The position numbers were made by a program, and so were the translations under genes. Of a stretch of 64,000 nt of DNA, positions 1 to 13,500 are shown one piece after another; positions within the stretch are counted from its first letter, which is position 1; every line of letters starts with the position of its first letter. The notes under the pieces are model-generated. The model saw only the letters and a list, made by a program, of their open reading frames with translations, searched no databases and was not told the DNA's origin. Origin of the DNA: Ciborinia camelliae (taxonomy: Eukaryota > Ascomycota > Leotiomycetes > Helotiales > Sclerotiniaceae); assembly GCA_025890175.1 (NCBI GenBank), contig JANPYM010000001.1, positions 275,187 through 339,186 on the forward strand, in the 5' to 3' direction.

Positions 1-2540
1 CAAGAAGGCAAGAAGGCAATTGGAAGCTGGTAGGCAAAAATAACAAAGTAGGTAATAAAAGGCAATTGACAACTTTCACAATTAACTACCTAACTAGTAC
101 CTTGATAGATGGTCCGGACTTCAATAGATTTGTTTGAGGTGATCTTTTGGTTTTATTATTATTGCCTAGGTACCTACCTACCTACCTACCTACCTATCTA
201 GGTATTCAAGATGAGAGATGGGAGAGGAGAGTGGTTGCAATTTACAAATGATGATTCGGTGGATCCAAATTCAATTACCTTCATTTAAGCAATAATCGGT
301 GGGTCAGAGAGTCGTAAGTCATAAAGTAGGTCAGTCAGGTCAGGTCAGGTCAATTGGTATCTAGTTGTCATCAAGTCTGTATTATTGTAAGAAGTATAAA
401 ATGAACAGTTGGATTAATTCCTTTCAATGATGGATGGGTATATCGTATCATCGTATCTACGTATCGACGTATCTATCGACCTTAGGTACGGTATCCAGTG
501 AGGGAGTTTTCTCCTTCATTACGCATTGTCTGATACTTCAATTGTGACAGATCATTTAAATCCTTTCCATTATTCGTTAACCCCTAGCCATCAGCCAGCC
601 ATCAGGTAGGTAGGTAGGTACCTTAAACTTCCTATTCGATGAATCCATGACGGATAGGTAGGTACCAGATAAGGTAGCTTCAGATCCCGAGTATATAAGT
701 AGATAGATAGATATCTACTCCGTATACCTATAATTACTATATACCTACCTACCTACCTACCTACCTTACCTACCCAGATAAAACAACCCCGAAGGTCTAA
801 AATTGATTTTCAAACATCCATCACATCAAGATGTCTGTCTTCAAAACGAAACATAGGTAGGTATCACCTCCAGCTCTTAGATAGATATGAAACGAAGTTT
901 AATCATAACAACTAATTCCATCCCACCTCTTTATACCTAGGTATCTACACAAACCAAACCTAGGTACCTACCTCTATATATACCTATAAAAAGTCGGAAA
1001 AATATGAATGATTTCGAGGATATATATATATACATACCTAGATATATACAGTAATCATAGTGTGTACCTACCTACCATCAGCTACCTAGGGTAGGTATCT
1101 ACATAAGCAATCTTTCATCAGCGGGGGGACAAGGTTTGATCTGACATTCAAATTACGGTTAATAAGGTAGGTACCTAGGTAAGGTACTTTCCACTTAAAC
1201 AAAGTAAGGTAAGCAGGGGAGGGGATGGGATGCTGGGTGAAGAACTACCCTATCTAGGACCTATCATTTCTGAAAGATAGATATCGTATCTAGCTGACTT
1301 CTATAATGGGGGTTGTAATTGTAAATGTGATTGTAAATGTGATTATGATTATGATTATGATTATGATTATGATTGAACGACATAAGATTTTTCATTCTAA
1401 AGTCTTCAAACTTGTAAGGTTGGTTATCTAGACGCTCGCTCATATCCCATGCACAAAATACATAAGTACCTAGTAGGTATGGTATACCGGTAGGTATCAA
1501 GAGACAGCAAGGTAGGTAGGTAAGTGAAGCTGCTTATATAGTACCTAGGTATTTACGAACCAAAAATAAATACCAAGGTGCCAAACAAGTTCAATGAGGC
1601 TGAACAAATTACCATTTTCTTATTTCGTGGCCATCATTTCCATCATTTCCATCATTTCCATCCACGGGGGTAATAAGGTTCTATAAGGAAAGCACAAGGA
1701 GTGTGAGAACGAAGGACTCTACCTAGGAGAGCACCAGCACCACCACCACCACCACCACCAGCAGAAGATCTCGCAGATCAAACATTAATCTTTATGCCAA
1801 GGGAAAGGGGGAAGGAACGCGGACGATGAGATTCGATGATGCTAAGCCCAAACGGATCTAGAAGCCGGACTGTAGAACGAAAGAACCCAAGTGAGCTGAA
1901 AGGACGAATCCAATCTCCATCCAATTTAATTTCGGTACGTCCCCCGGCGCCCGCGGAAAAATAACGATCGCCAGGCCCAAGTACCGTTTAAATTTTTTTT
2001 CGCTCGCTCGGTCTAGACCTCGCAGCGACTTCTAGCGACTTTCAAATTTCTTTTCGAGCTTCAAGGTTCTGGCCAGTGGGCTATGGATGCTATAGATGAT
2101 TGGTGTAGTTCGGATCCTGATCTTTGCTTCGGCGTTGCTCCCGCAAAGAGTCGATTTGACTCGGGATACTTTCCTGTGAGACAGGGCACTGGTAAGTGTG
2201 CGTCCAGTGATTAGAGTTGCAATATACGTAGAGATTTCTGCATTCCCTTGGGCATGTTTCTCGATGGTGATGGGGCCCTAGGTCATGTGCCTAATAATAC
2301 ACGCAGAGGACTTGGGGTTCTGGATTTGGCTCAACATCGAGCCATGGTCCTGATGCGGATGAAGTTCGGTCGAGGTCTAATGAAAGCAAGTTGGAAAAGA
2401 GATAATGAAGCTTCAACAAATGCAAATGCATCCCAGACCAATGGACTTGCATCCAATATCTTCAACTCCCACAACGCCCATTCTAAACTTCCTCAATCTA
2501 TGCTATGTAATTTCGATCCCAGTTCAACATATATATATTT
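1..2540. repeat. Intergenic DNA rich in microsatellites
   Basis: I see no supportable gene here. The stretch carries many short tandem tracts: TACC/GGTA runs near 165-202, 600-625 and 741-775, a GATTAT run at 1339-1374, four copies of CATCATTTC near 1631-1662, and a CAC run near 1734-1761. The palindrome TACCTAGGTA and shorter TACCTA/TAGGTA words recur throughout. The region from about 1950 is less repetitive and may be the 3' flank of VPS25. Open frames here are short and lack family features. Confidence 0.7.
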
Positions 2541-3186
2541 CTAGAAAAATTTCACCCCCTGCTGATCCTCCTGTCCAAAAACCTGCGCCTTTCCCCTCTT
2601 CACCAATATCGCCAAGGCCTTCTGTAATATTTCCGCATCCAAGCCATGGAATTCTGTGATAATTTCATCCATTAGCATACTTCTACCACCAAATAGCAGA
2701 GGAGTAAAACGAAACAAACAACATACCAGCACCTCTCCCGCCCTCCCCCTCAACCAACTCGTAAAGCGTCAAAACGCTCCCCCTCTGCCCCGTCCCATCC
2801 ACCCACTCCTCAATAACCCTAGCCCATTCCTCGGGTTTCCTCCACCAAACCCAACACGAATCGGGTCCCTTCCCAGCCCCCATCCACTCCACCCTCCCCT
2901 CCTTCCTCATAAACTCCAACACCTCCCTCAACCCATCCTCGCCCAACCTCCGATTGATCCTCTCGTTTCGAAAAAGCTCCGAGGATACGAATGTGGACAC
3001 CGTCAGGCGGAAGAGTTTGTGGAACGTGAAATAGGAGAGGATCAAATCGCTCCATTTGCGGAGTTGCGCGTGCAGCGTCGAAGACGTGGGTTGGAGGGTG
3101 AAGAAGGGGGGGAAGGAGTGTTCGCGGGGGAAGCGGAAGGGCTGGCTGGACGTTGGCGTCGCGGGGGATGTCTGTGAGGTACTCAT
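2541..3186 (-). CDS. VPS25: VPS25, ESCRT-II complex subunit
   Basis: Two exons (3186-2727 and 2653-2541) give 190 aa, the usual VPS25 size. ESCRT-II contains one VPS22, one VPS36 and two VPS25 subunits and acts at the endosome in sorting ubiquitinated membrane proteins; VPS25 recruits ESCRT-III. The N-terminal PPF segment (residues about 26-30) matches the motif VPS25 uses to bind VPS22/VPS36. The rest fits two winged-helix domains: LTLYEL, then across the splice EFHGLDAEILQKAL, and the family-typical end GVKFF. The intron (2654-2726) has a GTATGT donor, a GCTAAT branch site and a CACAG acceptor, and joining restores the Glu of EFHGLD. The start is the first ATG of the open frame. The region is GC-rich compared with its flanks. 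Confidence 0.95.
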
Positions 3187-3546
3187 TGTTGAGACCTGAT
3201 CTTGAATGTTGTGTGGTGATACCTATGATGAGGTGAGGGATAGATATGAAGGAGCGGGGTGAGGGGTGGGATATTGTGGTGGGGGGAACATTCTTGTCAG
3301 CCTTGTGTGGTCCGTGCACTGCCACATCTTGGTTCCAATGTTGAAGTCAACTCGCATTTCTATATTTCTGAAAATACTTTACAAACAACCCAAAGAAATA
3401 CCCAGGAAAATCAACTAACAACAGGAATTCCTTCATCATCATCATCGTCATCAAGAATCAAAGAACAAAACAGCCCTGATCATCTCATCACACTTCCCAC
3501 CTCAGTAAGAGAAACCTCTTCCCTTTTCTTCACTCCCCACAACCCC

Positions 3547-6500
3547 CTACACAGCTGGGAACCCCAACAACTTCTCCTGGTTAAAAGCAAAAGCACTGGC
3601 CAACGGATAAGCCTTCGAGAATGCATCCACTCCATATCCAATGGAATTTTCCGTCGACGAAACCTTTCCATCCGCAAGCGTAACATTGTCGCTTCGAACA
3701 GCAGGCCCAAGATCATCGTTGAGATAGCCGGAAACTTGGGCATTGATGGCGGAGGAACGAGTTGTTAGGAGATTGGTGAGGTAGGTTCGATAGGTGGATG
3801 CCCACTGAGGGAGGTTAGTCTTTTTTTTTGGTTGGAGAAGGAGGGGAGGGGAGTATGTTTAGAATCAGAACAATTTGTAGGTAGTACTTACATCTGATTT
3901 AATAAGACTAGTAGTACTAGTAGTGGTATTTTCAGCTCCAATGGTCGCATCAATACCAATTAGTGCTTGATAGATGCGAAGGTTTGTTAATTGAAAAAGA
4001 TGGGCGATATCATCATGGTTGGTTATGGCCATGGCGACGGCTAATTCGGAAATATATGCTAATTTCTCATCATCGTTCGTATAACTTTGCTGCAAGTCGC
4101 CTGTGAAGGCTTGTGTTTTGATGGTGCTTATCTTTTCTTTTGTCAGTTATACATATTCTACATAGGTATCAATGGGTGGAAATACCTTTTGGTCCATTCC
4201 AGCAAAATCGGGGTTGGTGTCGCTGGGAAGTTGGCTGCATTCTGTGTTAGAAAACTTGTTGATATTTTTTGGAGTGGGCATCCGTGAACATACTCCCAAA
4301 TTGTTTGCAATTTGGATTTTCCTCCATTGTCAGCATCTGCTTGGTCGAAGATAGCCTTGAAAGCTGCACAATTGCTACCATTGACTCTACTTGCGAAAAA
4401 GTCCTTCAGGATTGATGATTCATCTATTATCATTAGCCTGATAGTCTCGCACTTCTTCAAACAATATAATTTCAATACTTACAGACACTATCTACAGTAA
4501 CAGCTAGAGACCCAATTAGTTATCACACAGCATGTTTCAGAATCAAAACTTACTAGGAGCATTCGCTTTCCAACCAATTCCCGATCCAGCCTTCGTATAT
4601 CCAACCGCATTTGAATCTATCAAATGAGAAGCGAGCGCTCCATCCGTAACCTGTGTAAATCCAAGCACGGGACAAGTCGATCCGTCAACCGTGGTATCTT
4701 GTAGAACATACCAGTATTTTGCCTGAGAAGCTGCTTGACTGACGAGATTGGATGGGTCTTCACATTGTATATTTGTTAGCTCAATCACTCTTTTTGTTTT
4801 CTTTAGATTGGTACACGGTTTCTTGGAACAAATACGTACTGGGCATCGAAGGGATGGACACGGAGCCAAAAACACACGAATGTGCAGAGTCGAAAGAAGT
4901 AAATGATTCCGCGTCGCGCTTGGATATCTTGGCGTTTAAATGGGCGGTGGATATGCGGCCCGCGATCGATGGTGGCAAGTCGCGTGATGCAAGATCGGCA
5001 TCGGTGGAGGTAGAGGATATATCACCGGAACCGGTGTATTGGTAACATGTAGAACAGCTTCCTCCGGCGCTTGCTGAACAGGCGGACGATGAAGTGGATG
5101 ACGTGGATGAGGGCGATGACGTCAGGGATATAAGGACCGCGCCTGTGGAGGCGGATGCAGATGCAGCGATGGTTGCGGAAGCCGCAGAATCGGATGCCGA
5201 GGGTGCGATGTCGGATACCAGGGAAATGACCTGCGATCCCATGGATACGACGGACATCACCTGCGATCCGACGGATATGGCCTGGGAGAGAAGATCGGGG
5301 TCTGAAGTTGAAGTTGGAGTGTCGGTTTCGGTTTCGGAACCCGATGGTTCTGTGGGGGAAGAGGTGACGGCGGGTTCTTTGGAAGATGTTGGTCCGAACG
5401 TATGTGCACTTGAGATTTTGGTTGATTTTGCTTCAGTCTTGCTCGATATGGAACTCGATCTGGTTTCACTTGCGATGGAGCCAGTGTTAGTTGGCTCTCG
5501 AGTGTTCCTCGAAATTTCAGAGGACCTCATCTTGGTGGAAATTCCAGGAGTGATTGATGGCCTGCTCGCGGAAGATAATTTCGTCATTGAACTCTCCGAT
5601 GCAGTGGTTGAGCGCTCCCCCGTCCTACTTTCTTCCGTGGAACTCGTGATGGAAGAAAGACGCGCGCGAGAAGATGTCTCAGACACACTCCTTTCGATGC
5701 TGGTCACGATGCTGGATTTCGACGTCCCGGGTACGGTTTCGGGGGCTTGGGAACGGGTCGCCGCCGAAGTGGTTTTCGGGGTCTCGGATGCGTGGCTCGT
5801 CTTGTCGGTCGGGGCGGTGGTGGGAGTAGTTTCGGTGGGTTTTGCACTTGGTGTGGGGATTTCGGTCGTCTTTGAGGTGCGCGAGGTGGTTTTCGGATTG
5901 GTGGGTTTTGGAGTGTCGGTGGTTTTTGGGGCGTCGGTTGTTTTTGGGACGTCTGTTGTTTTTGGAACTTCTGTTGTTTTTGGAACCTCTGTTTTTGGAA
6001 CCTCTGTTGTTTTTGGAGTAGTCTGTGTAGTCTTTGGAGTATTATTTACTGGCGCCTCGGTCGTTTTCGCTGTTGTTTTTGGAGTCGTTTTTTCAGGTGC
6101 TGCATGAGTAACTTTGGGATGTTTGGGGGCTTCGTGGGGCTTTTTGTTCGTTGCTCGGTTGTCCAGACTTGCAGAGACAATAGGTGCTTGGGGATATAAT
6201 TCGTTGACTATCGTATATATTTCTCCATTGTCGAATGTTGAGCTTCCTCCCGGGCCATAAGTTCCCGAATTGGATGGTTCAATGCATTGAGAGATAATGT
6301 CCTCGAATGCCTCGGTACAATGCTCAAGAGTTGAATTGGAGCTATCACTACGTTCGAAGGATATCTATATCTATTAGTATTCCGAATTTGATGACCTTTT
6401 TATATCTTACCTTTAAGTTTGAGAAGCTTATGCTGCCTGATGTTTTACCTGTTACATCCTCTAAACAGAAACCAGAGATCTTCTCATCAGAATTTAGGGA

Positions 6501-6626
6501 TGTTGTCAGTTGTTCTACGGAGGGTTCCCCAGAAGCTCTAGTTTGCTCATCGCAAATTGCAGCGAAAGAAGTTGAAATAGATGAAAGAATGAAAGCGGTC
6601 TTGAGGACCAGATTGACGGGAGACAT
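3547..6626 (-). CDS. Secreted Thr/Ser-rich mucin-like protein with chitinase-type C-terminal region
   Basis: Seven exons (6626-6411, 6364-4840, 4757-4554, 4503-4483, 4423-4186, 4126-3892, 3804-3547) splice in phase to 898 aa; one exon is only 21 bp. Residues 1 to about 23 look like a signal peptide ending before AAICDEQ. A Cys-containing N-terminal domain follows, then from about residue 175 a mucin-like region with PKTTE/PKTTD repeats, and Ser/Thr-rich sequence to about residue 530, a likely O-glycosylated stalk. The C-terminal 300 residues contain a segment reading VDSVYESSILKDFF, which resembles the VEHVYE..xL..FF region I associate with large fungal GH18 (killer-toxin-type) chitinases. 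I see no GH18 catalytic motif (DxxDxE), so this is probably a non-catalytic wall or surface protein. An ATG ten codons upstream (6656) is an alternative start. Function is unassigned. Confidence 0.8.
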
Positions 6627-8654
6627 GGTAAAGAGTGTAAGTGGTACCGAGACCAAAAATGAATGACTAGAACTATGAATGAAAGAAGTTCAAAAGAGAA
6701 GTCTACGAAGAAAACAATGAGGATGATTTATGGAGAGCTTGGTAGGATATCATGATCACACATTTATATAGGTATGCAATGACAAAATAGAGTTGATTGT
6801 TTGCGGTGCTCAAGGTCCTCCGTATAGCCTGGCTTACCATAACCGAAATGATGCCACGGAATCTAATCATATCAATGAGGAAATAGGAATCATCGAGAAT
6901 CCTACAAGACGACATGAGTATTACACATTTGAGGCACAGCTACAAAATGTTGCGAATTGACAGTTATACAACATTCTGCCATAGTGGAGAGACACGGGTA
7001 AATGAGAATGAGAATGAATGACAATGAGAAAATGCAGTAAAGGTTCAACAAAAACTTTTGTTCTTCAATTAGACCTCCTTATTGCATAAAAGGTGTACTC
7101 GTTCGTATATAGAACTTCACTTCTGAAAAATGAAGTGATCGAAAATCCATTGTACGGCGGCTAAATGCGTGCCATAAGGTAACATTATGAATTGGGGATA
7201 AAGATGCGCCACCATTACTCGATGTGCCATTTTTCCTTCACCAACATTACATGTATCGAAGGAATGGAGGATTTCAATCCTTCTACCAAGTGTACGGACC
7301 CGTTTCCCATATAGAACGTTCCAGCAGCATGCAATTTCAAGAAGTCGGTTGACACGCATGTATGTGTATACCCGTTGGGAAATTGTGATCAAAATAGATC
7401 ACGGTGGGGTTCGTTAGATGAGTGATGGGATGGATGCATGTAAGCTCGCTTGAGATAGGCTGTGTACGATACTAGGGTCGTACACGCACCGCTCCCTGAT
7501 GGTGTGGACCTTGGGAGGATTTCATAGGGTTCACCCGTCCACAAGACAGACATCTCACTCTCATTGACCTTAATGATGGATGATATGAAGTTTCTTTGCC
7601 TCTTGAAAGAAAAATTTCTGTCTCATATTAGATCAAGAAAAATGCGATAATACAGATGTAGTCGAGGGTGGTGAAGGGGTAGATACCCTCGAAGTCAAAC
7701 GAATTGTATGTAATGCGGCAATTCATGATTTTTCGTTCCGTCTGCGGCCGCAATTGTTTTTCCTGTTCATGCAAACTGTCTTTCTTTTCTCGCTCATGCC
7801 ATCGACTTCATACTATGTGAGTAGTCGATTGGGAATGGGATCATTGCTAATACAAAGCCATTCAATAAACATATGGATGATGTGATGTTTTACCTTACTT
7901 ACGTCTGAGCATTCATGGAACTCAAAAGTTATCGGGTCGGGCTAGTGACAATGTTGTCACAAGATTTCGGTACAATACTATTTGTCTATATTGAAGGACT
8001 TGAGGGGTTCAGTAGGTGTTCGGAGCCACGATCCGCTTTGGGAACTCCGTGGGGCAGGTGGCATTTTGATACCCTAGGTAGTACCGACTGCCCCAATCGA
8101 GACGTCGATCTATTCTCTATTCCCAATCAAGATAGTTACTTGAATGATCTTTCCTTCCTGAGAAGATCAACAGAATGCTAGAATTACCGGTACCTAGCAA
8201 GTACCTAGGTAACCACGTCAGTCTCTCAGCCTTGCACTCACCCTCAGACCACACAGTCTCAAGAAGACTTGGCGTGACTAGATATGGAAAGGAGCAATGC
8301 AGTCCAGTCATTTACAGTTAAAGCGTTTGTTTATGTGCCATTACTATTGGTAAATATTGGGGTGGTTGGGACATAATTTTGTTGCGGTGGCGTCACGTGC
8401 GTCGCCCAACTTCTTCAGATATGCCCCTACATTCCCGGCCAAATTCCATTCGTATACGAAACATGAATAAGAAATTAGTACGATGGTAATAATAATAATA
8501 ACGGGTTGGAATTCCTCTCCCTTTTTTTCGTTCTTTCCCCTTGAGAACTCCAGAGGGAATGACCTATTTAGTGTCGAGTCTCCCAAGATTCCCCCATTTT
8601 CTCTTTTTTCCCATTCGTGATTTTTTACTGCCAATCGTTTCTTCATCAACAAGT
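6627..8654. other. Intergenic region, no gene seen
   Basis: About 2 kb between the divergent mucin-like gene (minus) and the P450 (plus). Open frames are short, lack splice-supported extensions and show no recognisable domains. The region is AT-rich and presumably holds both promoters. I recognise no specific regulatory site. Confidence 0.6.
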
Positions 8655-10524
8655 ATGTCGTACTCTTTATTATTGCTCGTTGTTTCTGCTGCGATTCTTT
8701 TCTGTTATGTCTCTTATGAACGGCTTTTCAAGAAGGTCAAAATACCCAATGGGGCTAGGCCATTGCCGGGTCCAAGAGGTAAGATAGGATAGAGAAGATA
8801 TCGCGCCGACAAAGTCTTATTAATGGTTCAACTTTTTACTACAGGATATCCAATCATCGGTTCAGTTCCTGATCTTCACCCGAAGTATCCGTGGATGAAG
8901 ATGGTCGACTGGAGTAAGGAGTACGGGGCAATATTTCAAGTGAACTTGAATGGAAGTAACACCGTCTGGATTACCTCCCACAAGATTGTCGAAGACTTGT
9001 TCGTCAAGAGAGGAGCCATCTACTCGGATAGACCATTTCATGCATCTATTGGGGGAGATTGTAGATTTAGCAATAGATACATGCCCCTGGTGACCTATGG
9101 TGGTACGTCTCCCAGCACTCCAGATTTCATAGCCCCCACACTAAATTTCTCTAGACGATATGAAGCGCATCAAGACTTGGATGAAGAATACCATGTCCAG
9201 CATGCCCCCTGATCGCCTCAAAGTTCTTTCGCAAAAAGGCGCCGCAACATTTGTCACCCGCCTCATCGCCGAACCTCACCTCTTCAAAGAGTTCTGCGAA
9301 GAATGCACGTCACAGATCTCGTCCCAAATGGCCTGGAATGATTCCCGCCTCTCCACCGCCAAAGAAACCGTCATGCGCTCTAACCAACTCCTCCGTCGCG
9401 TCTCCCCCGATGGCGACATCCAGAACAAACTTCCCATTCTCCGCCGCTTTCCCGATTGGATTCCCGATTTTCTGCAGCCGTGGAAGGTCGAAGAACGCGT
9501 GCGCATTTTACGAGAGAGGAACTTTTGGTTTGGAGAAAAAGAGGCGGTGAGAAAGTCGCTTGAGAGTGAAAAGATGGCTAGTTCTTGGATGCAAAGACAT
9601 CTTACGATGCCGACTACTCCCGCCATAGATGAGGATAATACGTATGCGGTGGGTATGTTGGCGCTGATTGGAAGTGTACTCGCTTCGGCGCCTTTACAAT
9701 CTTTCTTTCATGCTATGATTGTTAGTCCTAACTGGCAACGTAAGGGACAGGAGGAGGTAGATAAGGTGTGTGGGGAACGACCACCATGTTATGACGATAT
9801 CCAGAGCTTGCCTATAGTGAGGGCAATCATTAGGGAGATATTTAGATGGAGGAGTCCGGCTCCTGCTGGTATGTTTGATTTTCTGTTATTGTTTCTTTCT
9901 CCTTGCTCTCCACAACTCGAGCTTCCAATAATTGGGATAAAATCCGGTATGATTGAAGAGGCTGACAAAATGCAATCAGGCGTTCCTCACGTCGTCACAC
10001 AAGATGATATATACGAAGGCTATCACATCCCCAAAGACAGCACCCTATTTGCACTCGAATGGGGTCTATGCCGGGATCCAATCCTCTACCCCGATGGCGA
10101 GGAATTTCTCCCCGAACGCTGGCTTTCTCCCGAATATCCCACTTACCGGGAACCACTTAGTCATTTTCCCTCGCTCAAATCCCAGCATGGATTTGGTTGG
10201 GGAAGACGCACTTGCATCGGGCAGGATCATATGGAGATCGTTTTGCTCACTGTTATTGCCACGATATTATGGAGTGTGGATATTAGAAAGAAGAGGGATG
10301 AAAAGGACGAGGAGATCGAAGTGCCGTGGCTTGATTATACGGCATATACAATCTTGAAACCAGAGTGGTTTCCTTTTGATGTGGTGGAGAGGACAAGTAA
10401 GGGGGTGGGTGGGTCAAGTAGGGCGGGATTGTTGAAGGATAAGGCAGATATGGAGATGGTTAATGGGGAGGATGGGGTTGTTAATGGAAAGGCGGTTGGG
10501 TATGAGAAGAGGGAAATATGGTGA
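8655..10524 (+). CDS. Cytochrome P450 monooxygenase lacking the usual I-helix acid-alcohol pair
   Basis: Four exons (8655-8778, 8845-9102, 9155-9868, 9980-10524) give 546 aa. Residues about 4-22 form the ER membrane anchor, followed by the Pro-rich hinge LPGPRGYPIIG. P450 landmarks are present: the K-helix ExxR (Glu355, Arg358), PERW (410-412) and the heme loop FGWGRRTCIG with ligand Cys444. The I-helix (about 291-312) reads LALIGSVLASAP where most P450s have (A/G)Gx(D/E)TT, so the acid and Thr that aid oxygen activation appear to be replaced by Val and Leu. The last intron (111 bp, multiple of three) is stop-free, but its GTATGT donor, GCTGAC branch site and CAG acceptor support splicing. 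The C-terminal 50 residues are a low-complexity tail. Substrate is unknown. Confidence 0.92.
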
Positions 10525-13500
10525 TTCAAAGTTGGATATATATGCCAAGGAAGTTCGTACCGTATTGATTGGTTTGAAAGATAATATCTTATAGACAAAA
10601 AGTTTAGATTTTGATATAAAAAGGCCTTATCGAATCAACCAATTAATACCTGATAATGCGGATTAATTATAAATACAATCAATCTAAATCTCTTAAACCT
10701 TTTAAAAGTTTAAAGGTGTTTAAAGCTATTACTCATATATCTAATCCAAAATCAAGCTTACAACCCATTGAAAATTAATAAATAAACCAATTCCCCCCTT
10801 CTTTTTAACCTCGCTAACACCCCACTACTTATTACCTATTTTATTATCTTTGTAGGACATGAACTGTATTGTGTGTGTAGCTTAAACTAGGTAGGTACTT
10901 ATTAGTAGTAGGGGAAAATATGCTACGGTATAAGGGGCTGGCGTATACACTAGTCCTGATATGGGCAAAGAGGAGCAGGTATCATGGTGGATACAATATA
11001 GAGAATACAGTACAGCACATGTGCTTCCAACAAACTCATATACAAGTAAAAAAACTTTTATAAATATAAAAGCTTAACCAAATTAAAATATTATACTAAT
11101 AAGCAATTAATACAGTATTCGCTGTGATCATTTTCATTATATTTCTTTCGGATTGACCTTGTTGTCTAAGTAGCGTGTATTTTCACGCATGATTTAGATA
11201 CTCCTCCGTCCACGAATGTAAGATTATATATCATATCGTACATGCATGTCAACGAACGCCCTTCTTTGAACCGCGACAGTTCATAGATGGAAAGGGGATT
11301 GAAATTCCAGGACGCTTTTTGACCCTCGAATATGCGATGCCAGCCTCAGCACATCTCAACTTGTCATTCGGAATACTACTAGATCCTACCTAGCTAGGTA
11401 TACACAGCCATTTATCATACACCGGATCTTTCAAAGACAGCTCGAAACCCCTTTCCCAAAAACTGCAAGAGGTTTGCTGCAAAAAGCTGAGGCGTCCCTG
11501 CAAAAACGAGAGAGTCGCGAAAGCCCCGATCTAGACAACTACTCTAGATTAATTGTGAAGTTCATGCTGGATGTTTGCGAATTGAGGTATTATGGAAGGA
11601 AAGGTAGGGAGTGTATTGTTTTGCTATAGTATGGTATGGTATGGAACGGGATGATTTATTTTGGAAGGATGACTTTTTGATTGGAAGGAGGTTGGTTCCT
11701 GTTTAAATGGTAACCTATGCAGCGCATTCCTTTTATGTAAATAGAGGGTGTGGTTGGAGATTATGAAGATCTTCATCTTGTTTGGCTCATCCATGACTAC
11801 AATTCTGATGAGGGTGGGTATCTCGAGCTAGAAGAGTTGTCGGACAAGAATTGAAGATATGGTTACAGTATCATAATCCATAGGACCAAATAAAGCATGG
11901 GAGAAACGCAAATGGAATTTGAAAAGCTAGATCGCGTTGAGTTGAGAATCCCATTGTTAACGATTTACTTCTCTTGGTTGCTATTGCTGTCATTATCGAG
12001 AACCTAGCTTCTACCTAGCTTCTACCGCGTTCTCTAGTCGAAGTTGACTTGTCCGACTCTTTCACTCGAATATAGGGTATCGGTTCTGCTTGAGGTATGT
12101 ACCAATTGATCCCTTCTCCGGAAATATTGCCTTCTCCATTGTCAAGAAAAGATTATTGCGAAGACGCTATAAACCGCTTTGTTTGTTCCAATGATGATAT
12201 CGAAGTTTTATATCAGAAAAGGGATACGATAAAACTAGTATGGTTTCCGTTGGTTAAGCAAGCGATGGAGATGGCGGGAGATCATTGGAGATCATTGTAG
12301 ATCATATCATGGGAGATATAGATAGATAGATGATCAGTGGGTCAAAATAAGGATGATAAGGTTAAGGTTATATTGTATGAATGACTGGTATGGTTCAACT
12401 CGCTTTGACTCTTTTTAAGCAAAACGTGAAGTAGGGAAGAAAGACAGTGGATCTCGAATATACTTGAGAAGTTAGCTATCATTAATGCCGCTATACGGAG
12501 TAATTTTATCGTATTTTATATTGGAAAACTACGTAGGTAGGTATCTAATACTGTAAGGCTTGGGGTCAGACTACCTACCTAGGTATCGAGCGACCTAACC
12601 TTAAGGATAAGGTTAATGTTACGAAGGGTTCCATTGGCATTCGGAAGCATTGATTCGTTTCGGATAAGTCATGTACAGTAGTACTCAGTCTCAGATACTC
12701 AACCGTGCCATGATTACTAGAAAACGCCCACCCTCATTCCATTCCATGACAGCTACCGGTTCATATTCTTTGACAGTCCTTTGTACCTGAAGATCATTAT
12801 TGTCATTACCCGTAGGCACTTGAAGTGAATGGTAGTAAAAGTCCAATAATACGAACGCAAATGCAAGTGCAAGTGCAATATGCCAATAACCGCAATAATC
12901 TCAATACTGTTTAACGACCTCAATATCTACAAAACTCTCATACTGTACCGCCCCATAAAACAACCAAAGAAACCACAAAACCTACACCCCAAGGAGTTCA
13001 CTGCCTTCCAATCTCAAAATTGCTTTCTTCGCCAAGCCCTCAAAGGTTTAATGCATGAAAATTCTCTCATCAGATCGACTCAAATGATATTTGTCATTTG
13101 CGAGTTAAATGATGAATAGGATTATCCCTTCATAAACGAATGGGTCAACATCCAACTGTACGGGAAGGAATATCATATCTCATTACATCATAGGTAACGA
13201 TGCAGTACGATAAACATCGTCAGCATATGGCATGGCATAATATGTGATGTGATGTGATGACCTAGTACGATGCCAATGCCAGTGCTAGTTCTAGAGAACT
13301 AGCAAAAACTATCGAGCAAGGAGGGTTAATCCTATAAGTACCTACCTAAAACACTTCTGAAGTACCCTAATGTAAAAGGCATATCCATATCGTTTTGGGT
13401 AGACACTGAAAAGTCTCTCCTCGACAAATTTGTATTTCGAGAAACTTACCATACAATGCCATACGATACCATCCAAAGAGTGTTTCCTTTGGTCTAGAGT

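Noticed and set aside
2083..2191. Possible first exon (MDAIDDWCSSDPDL...) with a GTAAGT donor, followed by an open frame at 2248-2544
   Set aside because: No acceptor joins the exon in phase to the downstream frame, the frame lacks a domain, and it overlaps the VPS25 3' end.
5094..6107. Long plus-strand open frame of 337 codons
   Set aside because: It is the antisense of the PKTTE/Ser-rich region of the mucin-like gene; low complexity keeps the opposite strand open.
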